Part shown: positions 25,053-35,195 of the stretch, in pieces
How positions within the stretch are numbered: the first letter of the stretch is position 1
Layout: each line of letters begins with the position of its first letter
Source of the DNA: Rhizomys pruinosus
Taxonomy: Eukaryota; Chordata; Mammalia; Rodentia; Spalacidae
DNA length: 64,000 bases
Assembly: GCA_009823505.1 (NCBI GenBank)
Contig: VZQC01006365.1
Span: 577,609-641,608, forward strand
Reading direction: 5' to 3'
Made by a program: the position numbers and the translations under genes
Notes under the pieces: generated by a model
The model's input: the letters and a program-made list of their open reading frames with translations, nothing else
Told to the model about the DNA's origin: nothing
Database searches by the model: none

Positions 25053-25740
25053 TGTGCTGGATAGCTTTAATGTCACCTTGACACACCTGGGTTGAGGGAG
25101 CCTCAATTGGGGAGTTACCTCCATTGGACTGGCCTATGGTCATGTCTACGGGGTATTTTTTTGATTGTTGAGTGATATGGGAGTGGCCAGCCCACTGCAG
25201 GCAGTGCCACCTCCTAGGCAGATCATCCTGTATTTTATTTTATTTTATTTATTTATTTATTTTTTAATTTAATTTATTTTTTTATGTGTATGAATGCACT
25301 GTTTGCATGTAGGTTTGTGCACCCTTGTCGTGCAATGCCACGGAGGTCAGAAGAGGGTCTCGGATCCCTCTGGAAATGGAGTTCTCCTGGAATTGGAGTT
25401 ACAGATGGTTCTCAGCCGCCATGTGGGTGCTAGGGATGGAACCCGGGTCCTCTGCAAGAGCAGTCAGTGCTCTTAACTGCTAGGCTATCTCTCCAGCCCC
25501 ATCCTGTATTTTATAAGAGAGCAGGCTGAGCATAGGCTAAAGCAGCAAGCCAGTAAGCAGCATTCCTCCAAGGCCTATGCTTCAGCTCCTACATCCAGGC
25601 TCTTGCTCTGAGTTCCTAACTTGGACTCACTCAGTGATGAATTATGACCCAGGAGATGTAAGATGAATAAGCCCTTTCTTCCAATACCAAGGTGGTTTTG
25701 ATTAGTGTCTTGTTACAGCAATTGAAAGCAAACTAGAACA
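25053..25740 (+). mobile_element. Solo LTR, interrupted by a B2
   Basis: It begins tgtgctggatagctttaatg and ends ...aactagaaca, with the TG...CA ends expected of an LTR. A perfect 5-bp duplication, ccaag, lies at 25048-25052 and 25741-25745. Subtracting the B2 and its target repeat leaves about 412 bp. The sequence resembles a widespread rodent repeat containing 'gtca(a/c)cttgacaca', which I take to be ERVL-related. The strand is assigned by convention, not by a seen poly(A) signal. Confidence 0.75.
25239..25500 (-). mobile_element. B2 SINE (long subfamily) inside the solo LTR
   Basis: Antisense B2 flanked by perfect 14-bp repeats atcctgtattttat (25225-25238 and 25501-25514). It has the extra ~17-bp internal duplication (ggagttctcctggaattgga) that marks the long B2 form in this window. 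Confidence 0.96.
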
Positions 25741-25745
25741 CCAAG

Positions 25746-26878
25746 TAAGAAGAAAAATAACCAGTGAACCAAGATGTTGGCAGTGTGGCCACAGGTGCCA
25801 GAATAATGATGGTGATGGTGATAATGACTCTCAGCAAAATGTGTCTCCAGGAAGATGTCTTATCATTGGCTCTCCCTGGCCATGGAGGAAAATATGAAAA
25901 CAGCGGACACGAACAAGCCAGCCAGATCCTTGACCATGAACAATAGGATACTCAATACATCTGTCTGATTGAGCAAAAGCAATTGGTTTTCTCCAATACT
26001 GATATTCCTCGAGTGAGAAATTCAAGCCAGCAAATAACTGTTCCCTATGTTTACTGCACAGAAGCCAAAGTGTTCTTTTTACAAACATAAATATAATTAT
26101 GTGGACAGACCAATAGAGACAGGGAAATAGTAGGAAGCAGTGTTCTTGAAATTATGACCACTTCTATGACCCTAGAACTGTGGTCTATTGAACTGAGTAT
26201 GGAGCTGTGCTCCCTTCCAGTGAACCTGGGGCTATGGCTGACTCTCTGATTCTCCTTCACCTGGAGTTGTGGTCCCCTTCTAATAGCCTGGAGTTATGGT
26301 TGTCTGACATAACTTTTCAAACTACACATTTTCAAACTACTGGGTTCAGAATGTTAAAACAAGTATTTTTAATGAAATATGCTCTGTTCATGAACACAGA
26401 TTATTTTTGGTAGTAGGGTAGATCTTTAATAATTAAGAAGATATCTTCTAAGGCTTAATGCATGCTTTGGCTTTAGAATATCTCACTTAGATATTAAAAC
26501 ATTTTACCCCTGAGCTGTACAATATTACTTGTAATATATCTCATTTCTTATAAGACTAGATTTGGCATATCACTTTTAATTGATACTTTAAATTTTTTTT
26601 TCTATCTGTGAAATGGAAATGTCATTGGTTGTAATTGTCAAATATAAGCTTTGATTTCCTTGGAATTTTTTTGTTTTATTTTTTGAGTTGATAATATCAT
26701 TTCTGAGTCTATACATCTTTAAATTTATATTCTTATAATGCCCTTGTCATTATGGAGAAAATGTGGAACTCATTTTGCTGGGTTTTTTTTAATGAAAAAA
26801 CTTATAAAAGTGTGTACTTAGTTCATTTTTATCATGCATCATGTCAAAGCATTTGTTGGTACAAATTAATTTATTTAG
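25746..26878 (+). repeat. Paralogous block, copy A, left part
   Basis: From about 26320 the sequence aligns with 53500-54000 and 57200-57480. The shared landmark is 'aaactactgg...cagaa(t/c)(g/a)tta(a/g)aaca' followed by a(a)gaagat(a/g)t. Near 26160-26310 there is a small imperfect repetition of 'ctggagttgtggtccccttc'-like words, a minisatellite-like patch of three or four units. No exon is recognised. Confidence 0.6.
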
Positions 26879-27100
26879 GGGCTGAAAAGATAGCTCAGCC
26901 ACTAATAACACTGGTTGTTCTTTCAGAAGGCCCCAGTTCAGTTCTAAAACCTTTTGTGGTGGCTAATAACCATCCAAAACTCCAGTTCCAGGCAGGGATT
27001 CCAATGCATTTTTCTGACATCTGTGGGCATTGCACAACATGTGTTCAATTACATACTTGCAAACTAAACATTTTTACTCAAAAAATAAGGATAAATGAGA
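26879..27100 (+). mobile_element. Old B2/B3 SINE
   Basis: Sense orientation: ggggctgaaaagatagctca head, ctccagttccaggcaggga body, tctgacatctgtgggcattgc, then an A-rich tail. Confidence 0.85.
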
Positions 27101-28025
27101 AATTATTATTGTGATATCGGCCAATTGAGGTCTTTTGTTGTCATGATTTGTTAAGTATGTTTTTTTCCCAAATCTATTTAAATTTTGGTAATAACCAATT
27201 TATTAACACAAATGTTCCTATAAAATATGTTTATTTCCTGGGAAATGGCATACAGATTTCTCATACATTGATGACACTGATATTAATTTTTAGTTGATTA
27301 GGCTACCCACAAGTTGATCAGTTTTCAATTATTTATGAAAATTAAAATTTGACACTTTTCCTATAATTTTCAAAGTTCTATCTCAATGAAACATTTCATA
27401 ATTTTTTTCATTTATTTTATCGAGTTCCCATCTGTATACTTGTTTTATTCCTCTGCTCATACATATTGTCCACTTCTTCAGTTAAAGCCCATTCATTTTA
27501 AGTTCCCAGTCTGCAAATTTCCCAAATATCTGGTAAACATGAATTTTATTTGCATAATACTCATGTTCTATTTCTTCAAACTAGTTATTTTAAACGTTGT
27601 CTCAACATATTTTGACTCCTAGACCACTTCATAATTTTTTTGAAACCCTGACATAATGTGTTGCATAAAGGAATTGAAGTCCATAGGCTTTAAGTTTAAT
27701 GTTTATAGTCTTTATGCTAAATATTATAATGTGTTTTCTTTTGTTCTGTCTTTAGAGATTATAGGCCAAAAATGTTCCTTTTATTGCTGTCCTTATCTTT
27801 ATATCCCCTGTAGACTTTGAATTTCCTAGGACACTTCTTAAATATGCACACTGACGTGTAGTTCTTTACATTAAAGTAACTTTGATTCCATCTCTAAATG
27901 TGGACCTCTTCCTTTGCTGTGCTATTGGTGTGGAAAACTGTGACTACCTGCTATCATGTCTAAACATTAGGAGAGCATTTCTCCATATGGGATGAATTCT
28001 TTTATAGATAAAAAGAGTTATTTTT
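27101..28025 (+). repeat. Paralogous block, copy A, right part
   Basis: Colinear with 54430-54720 and 56505-56560. Examples are gtaataaccaatttattaa/gtaataaccaattcattag (27189 and 54424) and cataatgtgttgcat (27652 and 56520). It also aligns loosely with 50.93-51.3 kb. It contains no supported exon. Confidence 0.7.
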
Positions 28026-28029
28026 CTTT

Positions 28030-28190
28030 TTTTTTTTTTGTCTTTTCCAGCCAGGGTTTCCCTGTACCCTCCAGCTTTCCTGTCACTCACTCTTTTGACC
28101 AGGCTGGCCTTGAACTCACAAAGATCCGCCTGCCTCTGCCTCCCAAGTGCTAGGGATTAAAGGCGTGCGCCACCATTCAAGAAGCCCGGC
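28030..28190 (-). mobile_element. B1 SINE with a palindromic insertion at its 5' end
   Basis: Antisense B1, gtctttccagccagggtttc ... gcgtgcgccaccat. Its outermost 7 bp (gcccggc) are separated from the rest by an 8-bp insertion complementary to the adjacent flank. Confidence 0.92.
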
Positions 28191-28198
28191 TTCTTGAA
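28176..28198. repeat. 23-bp perfect palindrome
   Basis: Arms ttcaagaagcc and ggcttcttgaa around a single c, at the junction of the B1 and the downstream L1 tail complement. Confidence 0.95.
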
Positions 28199-28999
28199 CT
28201 TTTTTTTAAATTTTAGAATTTTTATTGATGTTTCGCATATTTCATACATCATTACTCAGTTCAATTTAGACACATTCCCCTTCCCATGCCCCCATACCAC
28301 CCCTGTTCCTGCATTCTGCCATACATGTCTTGCATCTTTCAGTCTTTTTTCCCACATTTTCCCCTTTAATTTTATATTACTTCAAAATATGCATACATAT
28401 CTGCCATCCATATACCAATATTACAATATCTGAACATAAGTGGTAGGTTAATTCTCAAGCCCATTAAGGGATTCACCTTTTAATCATACTTCTGCTTTCA
28501 TATAAATAAAGAAATATAACAGACAATGCTCAGTTTGCCTTGCAACTATGGGTTTTGTGCTAGCATCCACAAATGAGGGACACCATATGTCATTTGTTTT
28601 TCTAGGACTGTGTTACTTCACTTAGCATGTCTTCTAGTTCCATCTATTTACCAACGAAGTTCACGATGTCATTTTCTTTATTCTGCACAGAACTCCATTG
28701 TGTAGATGTACCACATTTTCTGTATCCACTTGTTGGTTGAGGGACATTTGGGTTGCTTCTATATTTTTGCTATTGTGAAGAGAGCTGCAATAAACATAGA
28801 TGTGCATGTGTCTTTGTGATAGGATGTTTTGTGGGTATATACCCAGGAGTGGTCAGGTGGTAGGCTCATTTTCAGTCTTTTAAGAGTTCTCCACACTACT
28901 TTCCATAGGGGTTGCATGAGTTTGCATTCCCACCAGCAGTAGATGAGTGTTCCCCTTTCTTCACAACCTCTTCAGCATTTGGTGTCATTTGTTTTCCTA

Positions 29000-31900
29000 A
29001 TATTGGCCATTCTTACCATGGTAAGGTGAAATCTTAAGCTGGTTTCAATTTGTATGTCCTTAATTATTAGCGACGTTGAATAATTTCTGAAATGTTTCTC
29101 AGCCACCTTCACTTCTTCATTTGAATTTTCTATTCTGTTCTTTACTCCATCTTTTGATAATGTAGTATTCTCTTGATCCTTTGGTTTTTGAGTAATTTAT
29201 ATATTCTGGATGTTAATGCTCTATCTGATGTATCTCTGGTAAAGATTTCCGTCCACTCTGTGGGTTTTCTCTTCACCTCATTGTTTGTTTCTTTTGGTGT
29301 ACAGAAGCTTTTGAATTCAATGAGGTCCCATTTGTCTATTGCTGACCTTGTTTCCAATGTTGTGGCTGTCTGATTTAGGAAGTCTTTTCTTATGTCTATG
29401 TCTTGTAGTTTACTGCCAACATTTTCTTCTATCATTTTCAGAGCTTCTCGTTTCACATTGAGGTCTTTGATCTATTTGGAGTTGATTTTTGTGCATGGTG
29501 AAAGGTAGGGGTTCAGCTTCATCTTTCTATAAGTGGCAATCTAGTTTTGCCAGCAGCATTTGCTGAAGATGCTACCTTTCCTCCATTTGATCTTCTTGGC
29601 CTCCTTGTCAGATATGAAGTGGCTGAATTGCATGTGCTCAAGTTTGGATCTTCAATTTTGTTCCATTGATCTACTTGTCTGTTTTTGTGCCAGTACCAGA
29701 CTGTTTTTTACATTTATTTATTATTTTTTATGTGTATGAGTGTACTCTCTGCATGTAGGTTGGTGCATCTGTGTCATGCAATGTGGCAGAGGTCAGAAGA
29801 GGGTGTCAGATTCCCCTGGAACTGGAGTTAAAGACAGTTCTTAGCTGCCACGTGGGTGCTGAGAATCGAACCCGGGTCATCTGCAAGAGCACTTGGCGCT
29901 CTTAACCACTGAGCCATCTCTCAAACCCCCCAGACTGTTTTTATTACAATAGCCATGTAATAGAGTTTGAAGTCAGGTATGGTTATCCCCCATGTTGTTC
30001 TTTTTGCTCAGGATTGCTTTGGCTATCTGGGGTCCTTTGTTTTTCCATATGAATTTAAGGATGTGTTTTTGTAATTCTGAGAAGAAGCTCATGGGGAGTT
30101 TGATTGAAATTGCATTGAATCTGTATATTAATTTGGGTAGGATGGACATTTTTACTATATTAATTTTTCCAATCCATAAGCATGGGAGATCTTTCCATCT
30201 TCTGGTATCTTCTTCAATCTCCTTTTTCAGGGATTTTAAAACTTTTCATTGTAGAGATCTTTGGTGTCTTTGGTTAGGTTTGTTCCAAGGCATTTTATTT
30301 TATTACTATTTTTTGAGGCTATTGTGAATATGATGATCTTCTTGTATTCCTTCTCCCTTTGTTTGTTGTTGGTGTAAAAAAAGACTTTTGATTTTTTTTT
30401 ACTTTTGATTTTTCTAGGTTAATTTTGTATCCAGCTACTTTACCTAAACCCTTGATCCTTTCTAGGAGTTTCTTGGTAGAATTTTTTGCATCCCTTAGGT
30501 ACACTATCATATCGTCTGCACAAAGGGATAGTTAGACTTCCTCTTTTCCAATTAACACTCCTTTAATTCCTTTTTCTTGTCTTTTTGCTGTAGCAAGTGT
30601 TTCAAGCACTATATTGAAGAGGAGTGGAGATAAGGGGCAGCCTTGCCAGTTCCTGATTTTAAGAAGAATGCTTCTAATTTTTCCCCATTTAGGGTGATGT
30701 TGGCTGTGGGTTTGTTGTATATGGCTTTGATTATGTTGAGGAATGTTCCCTGCAGTCTAATTCCCTCTAGGACTTTAAACATGATTTTCTCAAAGGTTTT
30801 TTTCTGCATTGGTTGAGATAACCATGTGGTTTTTGTCTTTCAGCCTATTTATGTGTTTTATTATATTTATTGTTTTGCATATGTTGAACTGTCCCTGAAT
30901 CTCTGGTATAAATCCAACTTGGTCTTGGTGATTGATATTTTTGATGTGTGCCTGTATGTGGTTTGCAAGTATTTTTTTGAGAATTTTTGCATCTATGTTC
31001 ATTAATGAAATGGGCCTATGGTTTTCTCTTTTGGTTGTATCTTTGCCTGGTTCAGATATTAGAAGGATACTGGCTTCATAAAAAGAATTTTGGAGATTTC
31101 CCTCTGTTTTTGTTCTTTTGAACAATTTGAGTAATAGTGGTCATATGTCCTTTTTAAAAGTTTTACAGAACTCTGCCATAAATCCATCTGGGCCTGGGCA
31201 TTTTTTAGTTGGGAGGTTTGAATTACTATTTTGATTCCCTCATGTTATGGTTTAAGCTGTCAATATCTTCTTGAGCAAGCTTTGGTAAATTCCAGGATTT
31301 CAGATGTTCATCCATTTCTTTGAGGTTTTCAAATTTAGTAGAGTATAGGTTTTTAAAATATTCTTGTAATGTTGTCTGAATCTTTTCAACGTCTCTCGTG
31401 ATGGTTCCCTTTTCATCTTGAATTCTATCAATTTGGAGCAACTCTTTCTTTGGGTTAACTGGGCTAGAGGTCTATCTATCTTGTTTATCCTTTTGAAAAA
31501 CCAGATTTTGGATTCATTGATTCTTTTTATCTTTTCTTTGTTTCTATTTCATGCATCTCTGCTTTAATCTTTGTTATTTCCTCTTGTCTTTTGGGTTTAG
31601 GATTAAGTTGTTGTTGTCTCTCAAGTGCTTTCAGCTGCACTGTTAGATCATTTATTTGTGCTCTTTCTGTTTTTTTAATGTAGGCACTTAGTACTATAAA
31701 TTTCCCTCTTAGGGCTGCTTTTAAAGTATCCCATAGGTTTTGTTGTGTTGTATTGGCCTTTTTATTTAGTTCCGGTAATACTTTTATTTCTTTTGTTATT
31801 TCTTTCTTGACCCATTCATTGTTTAGGAGTGTGTTGTTTCTTCTCCATGTATTCCTGTAGACAGTAGGGCTAATGCTGGTATTGATATTGAGTTTTATCA

Positions 31901-32593
31901 CACTGTGGTCTGATAGAATGCATGGGATTATTTCAATCCTTTTATATTTGTTGAGGTCTTTTTCTGTGTCCCAGTATGTGGTCGAGCTTGGAGAATGTTC
32001 CATGGGGTGATGAGTGGAAAGTATATTCTCTGTCGTTTGGGTGGAATATTTGGTAGATATCTGTGAGGTCCATTTGGTGTATTGTATTGTTCAGATATGA
32101 TGTCTTTGTTTATTCTTTGTCCAGTTGACGTGTCCAAAGGGCTCAGTGGAGTATTGAAGTACCGTACTATTAGTGTGCTGGGATTAATCTGTGTCTTGAG
32201 GTCCTACAGAACTGTGCTTATAAAGTTTGCTGCACCAGAGTTTGGTGTATATATTCATTATTGTGAAATGTTCATGGTTAATTGTTCCTTTGATAAGGAT
32301 GCAACAGCCCTCTTTCTCTCTTCTGATTAGATTTACTTTGAAGTGTATTTTGTCTGGTATTAGAATAGCCACTCCTGCTTTATTTTTGGTACCATTTGCT
32401 TTTAATATTTTTTTTTCAATCCTTTCAATTTAAGTTGATACCTATCATTCAAGATGAGATGGGTTTTTTGTAGAAAGCATGTAGCTGGGTTCTGTTTCCT
32501 AATCCATTCTCCCACTCTATATCTCTTGACTGGGGAGTTTAGGCCATTAATATTTAAGGTTATTATTGAGAGATGTGTGCTGCTTCCTTTCAC
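29000..32593 (-). pseudogene. L1 ORF2 (endonuclease/reverse transcriptase), broken
   Basis: ORF2 normally encodes an APE-type endonuclease, a reverse transcriptase and a Cys-rich C-terminus for target-primed reverse transcription. Here the N-terminal frame (32593-32402) has the L-N-I-N-G-L-N-S-P motif of the endonuclease start. The S-D-H catalytic-type triplet is near 31905-31913. The frame at 31125-30790 carries the RT motif P-I-S-L-M-N-I-D and G-F-I-P. The RT active-site box reads C-A-D-D at 30522-30511 instead of F/Y-A-D-D. The frame at 29456-29142 is the C-terminal part. Stops, frameshifts and the B2 at 29709-29930 make it non-functional. Confidence 0.92.
29709..29930 (-). mobile_element. 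B2 SINE inside L1 ORF2
   Basis: Antisense B2 with a 12-bp target-site duplication cagactgttttt at 29697-29708 and 29931-29942. Confidence 0.96.
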
Positions 32594-32942
32594 CTTATTT
32601 TCTGTTTGTTTGCATTCCTGGTTTAAGTTAGTATTTTCACAGTTACACTGTTATCAATTATTCTCTCTAACTGCTTGGGGATAGTTGCTCCTTTCCTCTG
32701 ACCTTTGAATTGCCTCGAGTATTTTCTGAAGGGTTGGTTTTCTGGACATGAATTCTTTCATCTTGTTTATGTCATGAAAGATTTATCTTTCTTCTTCAAC
32801 TATAATTGACATTTTTGTTGGGTATAGTAGTCTGGGTTGGCGTCTATAGTCGTTTATCCCTGGGGATACTTTGGTCCATGTTCTTCTGGCTTTCATGGTT
32901 TATATCAAAATGTCAGCTGCAATTCTGATGGGTTTCTCTTTT

Positions 32943-33182
32943 TTTTTTTTTTTATTTATTTCTGTATGTGTATGAATGTACTGTCTGCATGCAAGTCTGT
33001 GCACCCGTGTCGTGCAATGCCGCGGAGGTCAGAAGAGGGTCTCGGATTCCCCTGGAACTGGAGTTCTCCTGGAATTGAAGCTTCAGACGGTTCTCAGCCG
33101 CCATGTGGGTGCTGGGGATCGAACCCGGGTCCTCTGTAAGAGCGGTCGGCGCTCTTAACCGCTAGGCCATCTCTCCAGCCCC
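32943..33182 (-). mobile_element. Young B2 SINE (long subfamily) inside L1 ORF1 region
   Basis: Antisense and CpG-rich (cacccgtgtcgtgcaatgcc, then gatcgaacccgggtcctctg), with the ~17-bp internal duplication. Flanks ggtttctctttt and gagtttctcttt are the near-identical target repeats. CpG retention suggests a recent insertion. Confidence 0.95.
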
Positions 33183-33499
33183 GAGTTTCTCTTTATATAT
33201 AATTTGTTGTTTTTCTCTTGTGGCCCTCAGTATTTTGTCTTTATTTTGGGCCTGTAATGTTTTAACTATGATATGGTGTGGGGAATTTATTTTCGGATCT
33301 TGTCTACTTGGTGTTTATGTGCTTCTTATATTTGTATGGGTTTGTCACTTTCCAGTTTGGGGAAATTTTCTTCTATTATTCTGTTGAAGATCTGATCAAT
33401 ACCACTTTCTGGGATTATTCTTCTTTCTCTAGCCATATGATATGGAGGTTTGTTCTTTTCATAGTGTTCCTCATTTCCTGATTGTTCCACTATTGTGTT

Positions 33500-33965
33500 A
33501 TTTTAAAATTTTTCCCCCATCTTTACTTGAACATTCTAGTTCTTCTATCTTATCTTCCTGACTTGATATTCTATTTTCTGCTTCATTTAATCTATTACTG
33601 AGGCTTTCTCCCATCCTTTCCTGCTGATGAGATGTGTGTTCAAATTCCTTTTTATTTCATCCTGTGATTTCTTTAGTATTTCCATTTCCTTCTGGAGCTT
33701 GTCTTTCTCTCCTTCTAGATCCTTGATTCTCTGCCCCGTTTCCTGTTTCATTTGAGCCTGGGATCTTTTCAGTGTTTCCACTTCTTCCAGCATTCATCCT
33801 TCTCTCCCTCTAGTTCCTTCTGGAATTTGTCATTCTCTCCTTTCAGTTCTTTGATTTGTTCTTTACATTCCTTGATTTCTTTAAGTATGTCTGAGATTGT
33901 TAAAAATCTGTGTCCTGGTTTACCTCCAGGGAGAACTACTTGGAGTCTTCCACAGGACTGATAGA
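33500..33965 (-). pseudogene. L1 ORF1 N-terminal coiled coil, broken
   Basis: ORF1p is the RNA-binding chaperone of L1, with an N-terminal coiled coil that trimerises it. The frame at 33793-33587 is a heptad-type E/K/L-rich stretch (K-D-L-E-G-E-K-D-K-L-Q-K-E and similar). The frames to its right match the ORF1 start seen at 43949-43632, but with in-frame stops. The RNA-binding part to the left is cut by the B2. Confidence 0.8.
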
Positions 33966-34216
33966 ATTTGGTGTGGATTTATTATTTGCTTTACCCACGG
34001 TGTTGATTTTTCACTCTGCTTTTGGCATGTGGATTTGATTTGTTGATTGTAATATGATGTGAAATTGGAGTGCTTCTTTGGGTTGAAGGGCTGTTCCTCT
34101 AGGTTAACTGAGGAGTGGCAGGTTTTCTTTCTCTTCTTTTACCTTGCGACCCCAGTCTCTATAGCTGTTCCCACAATGATTGCTACTGGTCAGGGGGGGG
34201 GGTGGCCTGCTGTGCA

Positions 34217-35189
34217 CAGTCCCTACCTCAGCTTTAGTCACCAAGGAGTGCAGAGGTTCGTGGAGGAGTTGCCCACACCCTTGCAGGTCCAAGCAGGAAG
34301 TTGAGCCTCTGCTGGACCCCTGGGCACAGTCCCTACCTCTAGCTGTAATCCATGAATCCCACAGAGGGGCACAGAGGTGCATGGAGGTGTCCACACCCTT
34401 ATAGGTCCGAGCTGGAAGTTTAGCCTCTGCCTGCCCCCTGGACACAGTCCCTACCTCCAGCTGTAGTTCACAAGTCCTGCAGAGGTACATGAAGCTGTGT
34501 GGAGGTGCCTGCACGTTTACAGGTCCAAGCAGGAAGTTGAGTCTTTGCCAGTCCCCTGGGTACAGTTGCTATCTTCGGCTGTAGTCCACGAGTCTTGCAG
34601 AGGGGTGTGGAGGTGCCCGCTTCCTTACAGGTCCAAGCAGGAGGTTGAGCCTCTGACAGCCCCCTGAGCACAGTCCCTACCTCTCGCTGTAGTCCACAAG
34701 TCCTGCAGAGGTATGTGAAGCTGTATGGAGGTGCCTGCACGCTTACAAGTCCAAGCAGGAAGTTGAGTCTTTGCCAGTCCCCTGGGCACAGTCCCTTCCT
34801 CTGGCTGTAGTCCATGAGTCCTGCAGAGGGGCATGGAGGTTCGTGGAGGTGCCTGCACACTTACAGGTCTGAGCAGGAAGTTGAGCCTCTGCTGGTTCCC
34901 TGTGCACAGTCCCTACCTCTCTCTGTAGTCCATGAGTCTCACAGAGGTGTAAGGAGGTACCAGCACCCTTACAGGTCTGAGCAGGAGGCTGAGCCTCTGC
35001 CGGCCCCCTGGGCACAGTCCCTACTTCCCATTGCAATCCACGAGTCCCGCCGAGGGGTGCAGAAGTGTCCACACCCTTACAGGTCGGAGCAGGAAGTTGA
35101 AACTCTGTTGACCCCCGGGGCACAGTCCCTACCTCTGGCTGTAGTCCAATAGTCCTCGCAGAGGTGTCCTGGGACCTGCTGTCTTTTTT
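34217..35189 (-). repeat. L1 5' UTR monomer array, 108/118-bp units
   Basis: The word cagtccctacctc (with variants) recurs at 34217, 34327, 34445, 34563, 34671, 34789, 34907, 35015 and 35123. Spacings are 110, 118, 118, 108, 118, 118, 108 and 108 bp. The 118-bp form carries about 10 extra bases in the middle. The array sits directly 5' of the L1 and is GC- and CpG-richer than its surroundings, as expected of a rodent L1 promoter. Open frames of up to 177 codons across it are by-products of stop-free repeats. Confidence 0.93.
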
Positions 35190-35195
35190 TCTGTA

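Larger units (their letters stand above)
28200..35195 (-). mobile_element. Near full-length, inactive L1
   Basis: Reading right to left: tandem 5' monomers (35189-34217), 5' UTR and ORF1 (about 34210-32960), ORF2 with endonuclease, reverse transcriptase and C-terminal parts (about 32600-29000), then a 3' UTR ending at a T-run near 28200. Two B2 SINEs interrupt it. Every coding frame is broken by stops and frameshifts. At about 6.5 kb without the B2s it is close to the normal L1 length. Confidence 0.93.
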
